Below are positions 16,954 through 24,885 of a stretch of DNA of 64,000 nt, piece by piece. Position 1 is the first letter of the stretch; each line of letters begins with the position of its first letter. The notes below the pieces were generated by a model. That model was not told where the DNA came from, ran no database searches, and saw only the letters and a program-made list of their open reading frames with translations. Where the stretch lies: the NCBI GenBank assembly GCA_965371445.1, contig CBDUYN010000026.1, forward strand, positions 10,547-74,546. The letters are read 5' to 3'. The stretch comes from DASWIG01 sp965371445. GTDB taxonomy: Bacteria > Acidobacteriota > Thermoanaerobaculia > Multivoradales > J023. Position numbers and translations under genes: made by a program.

Positions 16954-19900
16954 GTGTTGACTCCTGAAGGCAGGCGGAGCCTGCCCTACGAAGAGCGGGG
17001 CCGAGCAGGGCGGAGCCCTTTCCTTGGCCTCTTTCTGACCGTCCTGCTAGCCGCGCTCTCCATCGCTCCAGCGTCCGGCGAGGAGATCGAGGTCACCGGC
17101 CTGGTCCTCGCCCCCGACGCGCACCCGCGCTCCGGCGTCCGCGTGACGTTCCTGCCGGTTCTGAGTCGCCTCGAGCAGGCGCGCCGTGAGCTGACGGAGA
17201 CCACGCCAGAGCCCGCGGCAAGCGCCGAGACCGACGACCAAGGCTTCTTCCACCTCGCTGCACCGACCCCCGGCATGTGGACGGTCCACGCCGAGGCCCC
17301 CGGCTTCCTGCCCATGGAGCTCGCTCTCAAGCCGCTCGTCCGCGAGACGACCCTGCCGCCGCTCGTCCTGGAGCGGGACGCCGGTCTCCGAGTGCTGCTT
17401 CACGACGGCAATCGCCCTGTCGCCGGCGGACGCGTGCGCGTCGAGCCCGTGACGCCGAGGCCGTCGCGCTACGGAGCAAGGCCCGACTGGCAGGACGCTC
17501 CAAGGCTCGGGCGAACCGGCGACGACGGCATCGCCGTCCTGCCCTGGAGGAGCGGCCAAAGCGTGCGCGTCCTGGCCTCCGCGCCCGGCTTCGCGGTGGA
17601 GCAGAGGACCGTCCGGCGACGCGAGCTCCGGCTCGCTCTTTCGTCCGGCTCGAAGCTCGTCGTCGAGGTCCGGAACCCCCAAGGAGCGCTCGCCCCGGGC
17701 GCCGTGATCCGGACGTTTAAAGATGTGTGGCCGCTCGGCGAGACCGCGGAGGACAGCCGCGCGACGATCCACGCCGACGACGGCACCGAGGTCGAGGTCC
17801 TGGCGGCGGGCAGCCTTCAATTCCGCGGCTCCCTCGCCAAGCCGGCGGACGACGAGCCCGTCAGGATCGAGCTCGCGCCGCCGGCGCTTCTCGCCGGCCG
17901 CGTCGTCGAGCAAAGCGAGCCGATGCCGATCGCCGGCGCCCTCGTGTGGCCGGCCGGCGACCCCGGCTCCTTCCGCCGGACCGACGGACGCGGTGGCTAC
18001 GAGCTCCCGGCCGCCGGCAGCGGACGCACCCGCCTCGCCGCCGCCGCGCCGGGTTTTTTCCCCGGCGAGCAGCCGGTCGAGCTCGCCCCGGGCCGCGTCG
18101 ACGTCCCCGCCCTGGCGCTCGAGGCCATGGCGGCGATCTCCGGCGTGGTCACCGGCCCCGACGGCGAGCCGCTCCCGGGAGTCGAAATCCTCGCCTTTCC
18201 CGACGGGGCACGGCGAACGCGCACCGGCTACCGGGTCGCCGCGAGCGCCGGGATGACCTACAGCCGCGCGGCGGGACGCTTCGAGATCGGCGAGCTCGTC
18301 TACGGCGTCGCCTACCGGGCGCGCTTCCGGAAGACCGGCTACGGCCTCGCCGAGGTCGAGGTGCCGGTGCCGCGCCCCGGCGAGGCGCCGGCGCCGCTCG
18401 CGGTGACGCTGCGACGCGGCCAAAGCGTCTTCGGACACGTCGTCGCCGACGACGAGACGCCCGTCGCCGGGGCCGAGATCCGCCTCCGCCGAGCGCCGAG
18501 CGACGATCCGATCGCGCGGATCGCCGAGGCGTCGAATCCCCGTCTCGTCCCCTCCTGGGACGCTTCCACCGACCGCGACGGAGGCTTCGAGCTCGACGAC
18601 TTGCCCACCGGACGCTACGTCCTCGACGTCCGGGCCGCGGGCTTCGCGTCGCTCCGCCTGCCCGGCCTCGCCGTCACCGACCACGACGCCGCCACCGACC
18701 TCGGGACCGTCGTCCTGGCCCCGGGAGCGACGGTCGAGGGCTACGTCCGCGACGCCGCGGGCGCGCCCCTGGAAGCGGTCGAGGTGAGGGTCGTACCCGC
18801 CGGCTCCGTCGAGAGGACTTTCGCCGACCTGCGCGGCGGCGAGCTCCCGGCCGACGCCGTCACCGGCCCCGACGGCTACTTCGCCCTCCGCGACCGCGGC
18901 CCCGGCGAGAGGCTCGAGCTGCGCTTCCGGCGCCGGGGCTACGCCCGGCTCGCCCTGCCGGGGATCGAGGCGCCGAGCGAGGAGCCCCTGGCCGTCGTCC
19001 TCGGCCCGGTCTCGCGCGTCTTCGGACGGGTTGTCGACGAGAGCGGCGCGCCGCTCGACGGCGCGGCGCTCGTGCTCGATCGAATCGAGACCAGCGTCTC
19101 GGCCGCCGGCACCACCTCCGTCGCCGGGACCGACGTCAGCGAGACCACGGCGGACGACGACGGACGCTTCGCCTTCGACGACGTCGAGCCCGGCGAGCTC
19201 CAGCTCTCGGCCTCGGCCCCCGGCTACGCGACCGGCGAATGGACGGGCCTCGAGGCCGCGCCGGGCGAGGACCTGGATCTGGAGCTGGCCCTGGAGCCGG
19301 GAGCCTCGGTCCGCGGCACGGTCTTCGCACCCGACGCCGAGGCCCTGGCGGGCGTCCGCGTCCGCTACGAGTCCGCCGGCTCCCGGAGCCTGGTCAGGAC
19401 CGACGGCGAGGGCCGCTTTCGGATCGAGGGTGCCGCCGTCGCACAGCTGACGCTCGTCGCCGAGCACGAGCGCTACGGCCGCGCCGTCCGCGAGGTCGAC
19501 CTCGCGGCGGGAGAGAACCTCGTGGACCTGCGTTTCGAGAGGGGCCTGGAGGCCCGGGGAGCGGTCGTCGACGAGACCGGTGCCGGCGTCGAGGGAGCGG
19601 TCGTGCGGTGGATGAAGAAGGGCGACTACATGAGTCTCCGCCGGCAAGCGTCCAAGGCCGGCGGCAGCTTTCGCTTCGAGGGCGTCGCGGCGGGGACCTA
19701 CACCCTGCGGGCCACCAAGGAAGGCTATGCCGGCACTCCCGAGCGGGTCACCGTCGAGGTCGGCGACGCCTCGCTCGACGGCGTCGTCGTGCCGCTCGTC
19801 GTGGGTGCGACTTTGACGGGCCGCCTCCTGGGCCTCGCGACCGACGAGCTGGCCGCCGTCGAGGTCGAGGTCGGCCCCTACTCCAAGACGATCCAGGTCG

Positions 19901-20562
19901 ACCCCGACGGCAAGTACCGGATCGCGAACGTCTTCCCCGGAACCTGGACGGTGATCGCGCGCCACGCCGGGTCCGAGCGGCAGGCGAGCGGAGAGGTGAC
20001 GATCGAGCCCGGCGAGGTCGAGGTCCGGCTCGACCTCGCCTTCGACGCCGGACGCCGCCTGACGGGCCGGGTCACGAGCCACGGCGAAGGCATCGCCGGA
20101 GCCCTGGTGGCGCTTTTCGGCGCCGACGGCCTGCCGGTCGCCGAGTCGAGGACCGATCCGTCGGGAGCCTTCGGCTTCCGCGGCCTTGGCGACGGCACCT
20201 ACCGGCTCCGGGTCCTGGGACCGCAGGGCAGCGTCGAGCATTCCGAGGAGGTCGAGGTCATGGCCGATGCCGAGGTCCTCGTCGAGCTCGACAGGCAGGC
20301 CGTCGCCGGCTACGTCGTCCGCGCCGACGACGCGAGCCCGCTCGGCGGCGTCCGGGTCACGCTCGCCGCCGCCGAAGGCCGTCCCGGGCGCGAGACGACG
20401 ACCGACGCTCGGGGCTACTTCCGGTTCCCGGGCGTCGCCAGGGGCTCCTGGCGCCTCGTCGCCCGGAAGGCCGGATTCGAGCCGGCCGAGACGCTCGTCG
20501 CGCTCGGCCCGGAGACGGCGAGCGGCGAGCTCCGAATCGCGCTCACGCCGTCGCCGGAGTAG
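16954..20562 (+). CDS. Large secreted protein of carboxypeptidase-regulatory-like repeats
   Basis: 1202 residues. A late signal peptide (about 22-44, hydrophobic core LGLFLTVLLAALSIAPAS) is followed by about twelve beta-sandwich repeats of 80-100 residues. Each begins with a phrase such as GRVVDESGAPLDGA or GVVTGPDGEPLPGV and ends with a G-x-Y-x-L/V strand, the CarboxypepD_reg (Pfam-type) pattern. There is no C-terminal barrel or peptidase domain, so it is a pure repeat protein, probably exported and possibly cell-surface associated. TTG at 16954 is the only in-frame start. The stretch between it and the signal peptide contains a 7-bp hairpin repeat (16969-16985), so the N-terminus is uncertain. 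It is downstream of the cysteine-rich gene in one operon. Confidence 0.83.
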   Translation: MLTPEGRRSLPYEERGRAGRSPFLGLFLTVLLAALSIAPASGEEIEVTGLVLAPDAHPRSGVRVTFLPVLSRLEQARRELTETTPEPAASAETDDQGFFHLAAPTPGMWTVHAEAPGFLPMELALKPLVRETTLPPLVLERDAGLRVLLHDGNRPVAGGRVRVEPVTPRPSRYGARPDWQDAPRLGRTGDDGIAVLPWRSGQSVRVLASAPGFAVEQRTVRRRELRLALSSGSKLVVEVRNPQGALAPGAVIRTFKDVWPLGETAEDSRATIHADDGTEVEVLAAGSLQFRGSLAKPADDEPVRIELAPPALLAGRVVEQSEPMPIAGALVWPAGDPGSFRRTDGRGGYELPAAGSGRTRLAAAAPGFFPGEQPVELAPGRVDVPALALEAMAAISGVVTGPDGEPLPGVEILAFPDGARRTRTGYRVAASAGMTYSRAAGRFEIGELVYGVAYRARFRKTGYGLAEVEVPVPRPGEAPAPLAVTLRRGQSVFGHVVADDETPVAGAEIRLRRAPSDDPIARIAEASNPRLVPSWDASTDRDGGFELDDLPTGRYVLDVRAAGFASLRLPGLAVTDHDAATDLGTVVLAPGATVEGYVRDAAGAPLEAVEVRVVPAGSVERTFADLRGGELPADAVTGPDGYFALRDRGPGERLELRFRRRGYARLALPGIEAPSEEPLAVVLGPVSRVFGRVVDESGAPLDGAALVLDRIETSVSAAGTTSVAGTDVSETTADDDGRFAFDDVEPGELQLSASAPGYATGEWTGLEAAPGEDLDLELALEPGASVRGTVFAPDAEALAGVRVRYESAGSRSLVRTDGEGRFRIEGAAVAQLTLVAEHERYGRAVREVDLAAGENLVDLRFERGLEARGAVVDETGAGVEGAVVRWMKKGDYMSLRRQASKAGGSFRFEGVAAGTYTLRATKEGYAGTPERVTVEVGDASLDGVVVPLVVGATLTGRLLGLATDELAAVEVEVGPYSKTIQVDPDGKYRIANVFPGTWTVIARHAGSERQASGEVTIEPGEVEVRLDLAFDAGRRLTGRVTSHGEGIAGALVALFGADGLPVAESRTDPSGAFGFRGLGDGTYRLRVLGPQGSVEHSEEVEVMADAEVLVELDRQAVAGYVVRADDASPLGGVRVTLAAAEGRPGRETTTDARGYFRFPGVARGSWRLVARKAGFEPAETLVALGPETASGELRIALTPSPE
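16969..16985. repeat. 7-bp stem, GGA-loop hairpin
   Basis: GGCAGGC (16969-16975), loop GGA, GCCTGCC (16979-16985). Stem length and loop match the small hairpins of the element at 4644-4748, though the stem sequence differs. It lies inside the annotated 5' end of the large repeat-protein gene. Confidence 0.55.
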
Positions 20563-20834
20563 CTGATTCTTCGCCGGCCGGAACGGTTGCTTTGCGCCCG
20601 GCTTTACGCCTGGACGGCAAATCTCCAGGCCGCACAGCCGACGCTGAACCGTATCCGAGAGGACCGCGCCAGGGCGGGACGCATGGCGCCTCTCCTCGGG
20701 GCGCTCTGTCCCGACTGCCGCCGGAGCTTCGTCGGCGAAGTCGGATGCTCGATCTGTCACCACCTGCGCCGCGCCCTCGAGCCGATACCGCTCGACAAGC
20801 GACACGACCCCGGGCCTGTTGGTCCCCTCGCTTC
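20563..20834 (+). other. Intergenic region with no supported gene
   Basis: From the stop of the large repeat protein to the terminator I see no gene. A rightward frame from ATG 20683 contains two CxxC pairs (CPDC and CSIC, zinc-ribbon-like), but it runs on without a stop deep into the convergent ATP-grasp gene. It is not called. Confidence 0.5.
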
Positions 20835-20856
20835 CCCCAGGCCTGGGGCTTTTTTT
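20835..20856 (+). terminator. Rho-independent terminator of the secreted-protein operon
   Basis: CCCCAGGCCTGGGG (20835-20848) is a perfect 14-bp palindrome followed by C and seven T (20850-20856). It is oriented to end rightward transcription coming from 16232-20562, just before the convergent ATP-grasp gene. Confidence 0.85.
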
Positions 20857-20862
20857 CTCCAC

Positions 20863-21843
20863 TCAACCGAGGATCGCCTCGACGACCCGAATCTCCGCCG
20901 CGATCGCCTCCTCCCGGTGGCCCAGGCGCGCCATGTGCACCAGGCTTGGCGAAGCGTTGACCTCGAGGACGACGGCGTCCTCCGCCGGTGCGTCGAGGTC
21001 CGCCACCTTCAGGTCGACGCCGAAGTGACGCAGGGCGATCTCGCGTCCGGCCCGGCGGGCGAGCTCCAGGAGGCCCTCCGGCGGATGGCGGAGGACCTCG
21101 CCGTGGCAGAGGCGGTTCAGGTTCAGGATCGGCGAGCGGAAGTCGAGCTCGGTCCCCTTCGCCGGCACCGCGTCCAGGTCGACGTCCCGCGCCAGGGGAT
21201 CGGCGGCGAAGCCCTGCTCGAAGCCCTCGCCCGCGAAGCGCGGGTCCGAACGGGCCAGGAGCTCGCGGACGCTCCGCTCGCCGTCGCCGAGGAGGACGAC
21301 GCCGCGGCGCGTGTAGCCGAAGAGGTACTCGCCGTCGAGCAGGTCGAGCCGGACGTCCATACCCGGGACCGGCGTCTGGACGAGCGCCAGGTAGTCGAGG
21401 CGCCAGACCTGCTCGACGGCGGCTTGCAGCTCGTCCAGGTTCGCGACGAGGGCGATGTCGCGTCCGCGGGCGCCGCGGTTGGGTTTCACGATCAGGGGAA
21501 AGCCGTGCTCGGCGGCGAACCGCTCGGCCGGCGCAAGCCCGGTGTGCGACGAGAAGTCCTCCTCGGGAAAGGCCCCGGGCCGTAGGCACCGGACGGTCGA
21601 GGGAACCCTCAGGCCGGCGCGTCCGAGAACGAGGCCGGTATGGAACTTGTCCTCGGCGATGCGCGCGGCGAGGGCGTTGTTCAAGGGCGAGAAGCCGCCG
21701 AGGAGCAACTGGCGCCGCTCGCCGGAACGCAGCTCGTAGAGGTAGCCGGTCTCGGGGTCGAGCGAGACGAGCTCGCAGCCGAGCCGGCGCGCCGCCTCGC
21801 GGCGCAGCTCGATCATCGGTGAAGGGGGACGGTCGTTCGTCAT
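20863..21843 (-). CDS. ATP-grasp domain protein (cyanophycin-synthetase/RimK-like ligase)
   Basis: 326 residues. The ATP-grasp fold is visible from about 80: a lysine-containing strand in FPLIVKPNRGARGRDI (about 134-150), a second strand YLALVQTPVPGMDVRLDLL, and the metal-binding end DAVVLEVNASPSL (about 290-302). Such enzymes join a carboxylate to an amine or thiol through an acyl-phosphate. The substrate cannot be told; neither cyanophycin-synthetase nor D-Ala-D-Ala ligase flanking domains are present. It lies 120 bp downstream of the DUF1640 gene on the same strand and may be the last gene of the accD-folC transcription unit. Confidence 0.8.
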   Translation of the reverse strand: MTNDRPPSPMIELRREAARRLGCELVSLDPETGYLYELRSGERRQLLLGGFSPLNNALAARIAEDKFHTGLVLGRAGLRVPSTVRCLRPGAFPEEDFSSHTGLAPAERFAAEHGFPLIVKPNRGARGRDIALVANLDELQAAVEQVWRLDYLALVQTPVPGMDVRLDLLDGEYLFGYTRRGVVLLGDGERSVRELLARSDPRFAGEGFEQGFAADPLARDVDLDAVPAKGTELDFRSPILNLNRLCHGEVLRHPPEGLLELARRAGREIALRHFGVDLKVADLDAPAEDAVVLEVNASPSLVHMARLGHREEAIAAEIRVVEAILG

Positions 21844-21963
21844 GGGTGGCGATTATAGGCCTTCGCGCGACTGGCCCTCGCCATGACGACGACGGAGGAA
21901 GGCAAGCGCGCGATCGTCGACCTCGGTGGGAGGATCGAGGGCCTGCTCGTCACGACCGCCAGC

Positions 21964-22299
21964 TCAGAGCAGTTTGATCAGGGCGGCGAGAGCGCCGACG
22001 GCGAGGAAGAAGAGGCCGCCGAGACGGATCATGAGGCGCATCTCCAGCTCTTTGATGTCGCGTCGGATTTCAGCGATGTCACGCTTGAGCTCGACTTCGA
22101 GAGCCTTGAGCTCACGCTCGAGCTTGACCTCGAGCTCCTTGATGTCGCGCTGGATCTCGGCTAGATGCTGCTTCGTCGCCACCCGTCCTTCGAGGATCGC
22201 GGCGAGCGCCTCGACCTGCACCTCGGCCTGCTGCTCCGGGACTCCGACGTCGCGGAGCTTCTTGACGTAGGCGTGGGTGTCGAAGGCAGTGACGGACAT
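21964..22299 (-). CDS. DUF1640-type coiled-coil membrane protein, copy 1
   Basis: 111 residues. A conserved head (FDTHAYVKKLRDVGVPEQQA) is followed by a long charged coiled coil with repeats such as LKALEVELKRDI, and a C-terminal transmembrane anchor (FFLAVGALAALIKLL). This is the CCDC90/MCUR1-like DUF1640 pattern. The function in bacteria is not established. A near-identical paralogue lies at 58657-59025, 11 residues longer in the coiled coil. The start has CGGAGGT upstream, and a TAGAAT box overlaps the folC stop codon. Confidence 0.85.
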   Translation of the reverse strand: MSVTAFDTHAYVKKLRDVGVPEQQAEVQVEALAAILEGRVATKQHLAEIQRDIKELEVKLERELKALEVELKRDIAEIRRDIKELEMRLMIRLGGLFFLAVGALAALIKLL

Positions 22300-22315
22300 C
22301 GGGACCTCCGGGGAG

Positions 22316-22321
22316 ATTCTA
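22316..22321 (-). promoter_or_regulatory. Candidate -10 box (TAGAAT) for DUF1640 copy 1
   Basis: TAGAAT on the minus strand, overlapping the TAG stop of folC. The downstream leader with its CCCCGGAGGTC ribosome site is shared with copy 2. No convincing -35 box is visible. Confidence 0.4.
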
Positions 22322-23557
22322 GCATAGGATCCGCCCGCGCGCCTGACCCACCAGGCGCACCGACCCCGTGACGACGAGCGGCACGTCGTCCGCGACCAGT
22401 ACGGACCGCAGGGCGGCGTCGAGATCCGCCTCGACCGCCGCGTCGACCGCCGCCGCGAAGCGTCCAGGATCCCAGGCCCGCGGATCCCGCGGCGCCGTCA
22501 GGACGACGCGCCGGGCGCGCCGGGCAAGGACGTCGAGCATGGCGCGGGCGTCCTTGTCGCCGAGGGCGCCGAAAAGGAGGTCGAAGGGTCCGCCGCGCTC
22601 GTCGAGGTAGGCGGCGAGGGCGGCGGTGCCGGAGGCGTTGTGGGCCGCGTCGAGGAGGATCGGACGCGGCGCGCCGGCGATCCACTCCAGGCGTCCCGGC
22701 AGCCGGCAGGCCTTAGCGCCTTGGACAATCGCGTCCTCGTCGAGGCGCGGGAAGCCACGCTCCGCAAGCTCCTCGGCGGCGAGGACGGCCAGCGCCAGGT
22801 TGCGCGCCTGATGCGCCCCGGCGAGCGCCGTCTCGAGACGGTAGCATCGCCGCGGCGTGACGAAGGCCACGTGTTGGACGCCGCCGTCCTCGTGCCGTTC
22901 GAGGCCACGGACACGACGGCGGGCGGGAATCGCCAACGCGTCGATGACCGACGCCGCCCGCTCCAGCTCCTCTTCGGCATCGGACTCTTCGATCCAGCCC
23001 CAGATCGCCGGCGCACCTTGCCGAAAGACGCCGGCCTTGTCACGGGCGATCGACGCGACGTCCTCGCCCAGGAAGCCCTGGTGGTCGAGCCCCACTGTGG
23101 TGACGACCGAGACGAGGGGCTCGACGACGTTGGTCGCGTCGCGAGCGCCCCCCATCCCCGCCTCGAGGACGGCCAAGTCGATGTCGGCGATGGCGAAGAT
23201 GCGAAGCGCCGCGGCGGTCAACGCCTCGAAGGCGGTCAGCCCGAGACCCAGCCGTTCACCGTCGCGGACGGCTTTGTCGAGGACCGCGGCGACCGCAAGG
23301 TCGGCGAGGTCTTCGCCATCGATGAGGATCTGCTCGCTCGGACGCTCCAGGCAGGGCGAGGTGAAAAGCCCCGTCCCGTAGCCGGCGGCGCGTCCCATGG
23401 ATTCGAGGAAGGAGGCCGTCGAGCCCTTGCCGTTGGTGCCGGCCACGAGGACGGCGGGGACGTCGAAGGCGTCGTCCGCGAGAAGTCGGCGCATCGGCGC
23501 GAGGTCGAGGCGGATGCCGAGGTGGGCGAGGTGGGCGAGGATCTCAGCGGATCGCAC
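22319..23557 (-). CDS. folC: Dihydrofolate synthase / folylpolyglutamate synthase
   Basis: About 412 residues from the chosen GTG at 23557, which has GAGGGG upstream. The Mur-ligase-like ATP site VAGTNGKGSTASFLES is near residue 45. It is followed by the folate-binding loop region (YGTGLFTSPCLERPSEQI), DLAVLEAGMGGARDATN, and a C-terminal domain with LLDAAHNASG. It adds glutamate to dihydropteroate or tetrahydrofolates. An upstream start at 23716 would run into accD and adds residues that look non-coding. It sits 97 bp downstream of accD, the same accD-folC order seen in Escherichia coli. Confidence 0.93.
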   Translation of the reverse strand: MRSAEILAHLAHLGIRLDLAPMRRLLADDAFDVPAVLVAGTNGKGSTASFLESMGRAAGYGTGLFTSPCLERPSEQILIDGEDLADLAVAAVLDKAVRDGERLGLGLTAFEALTAAALRIFAIADIDLAVLEAGMGGARDATNVVEPLVSVVTTVGLDHQGFLGEDVASIARDKAGVFRQGAPAIWGWIEESDAEEELERAASVIDALAIPARRRVRGLERHEDGGVQHVAFVTPRRCYRLETALAGAHQARNLALAVLAAEELAERGFPRLDEDAIVQGAKACRLPGRLEWIAGAPRPILLDAAHNASGTAALAAYLDERGGPFDLLFGALGDKDARAMLDVLARRARRVVLTAPRDPRAWDPGRFAAAVDAAVEADLDAALRSVLVADDVPLVVTGSVRLVGQARGRILC

Positions 23558-23654
23558 CGTCGACCCCTCATCCCAACCCTCTCCCCGCCCCACCGTTTCA
23601 GCGCTGTCTATAGCACAGGCCTTCAGGCCCGTTGCGGGGGGGGCGCGCACGTCC

Positions 23655-24506
<852 letters not shown>

Positions 24507-24559
24507 GGCAGGGGACCTCCGGAGGGGCTACGGTCCTTTCGCGGGACCGGGCGAGGGGA

Positions 24560-24781
24560 TCAGAACTCCTCTTCGCCCTCTTCGTCGAGGTCGTTGGGGA
24601 TCCCGAGGCGCAGGCAGATACCGTCGTAGATCTGGCGCGAAGCCTTCTTGGCGTTTTGCAGCTCGGCCAGACGTTCCTTGACCTTGGCCAGCTCTTCCTC
24701 GATCTGCCGGTCGATATCGGATATCTCCTGGCGGCTCATCGAGAGCACCTGCTCGAATGAGGCTTTTTGAGCGTCGTTCAT
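24560..24781 (-). CDS. Small acidic coiled-coil protein of unknown function
   Basis: 73 residues. Residues 10-52 form a heptad-rich helix (IDRQIEEELAKVKERLAELQ), followed by RLGIPNDLDEEGEEEF at the acidic C-terminus. No signal peptide or membrane segment. The ATG at 24781 is preceded by GGAG six bases upstream. In-frame ATG codons at 24787 and 24793 are possible but have poorer sites. It ends 53 bp before accD and could be co-transcribed with it. I do not recognise the family. Confidence 0.68.
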   Translation of the reverse strand: MNDAQKASFEQVLSMSRQEISDIDRQIEEELAKVKERLAELQNAKKASRQIYDGICLRLGIPNDLDEEGEEEF

Positions 24782-24885
24782 CGACATCTCCATCTTCAAG
24801 CGGCCGTCAGAGGATTTGCCGCTGCGCTCCCCGGGGGAGTTCTTCCCGGAGAGGATAACCCGGATCCCGCGGCGTGACAAGCGCC

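Noticed and set aside
20683..20860. Zinc-ribbon-like small ORF with CPDC and CSIC pairs
   Set aside because: No stop before it runs far into the convergent ATP-grasp gene, no ribosome site, and it overlaps the terminator.
17047..20862. Very long open frame on the minus strand opposite the large repeat protein
   Set aside because: It is antisense to a protein with signal peptide and regular beta-sandwich repeats. Its own translation is low in hydrophobic structure, rich in Arg/Asp/Gly and shows no family features. High GC codon bias produces such shadow frames.
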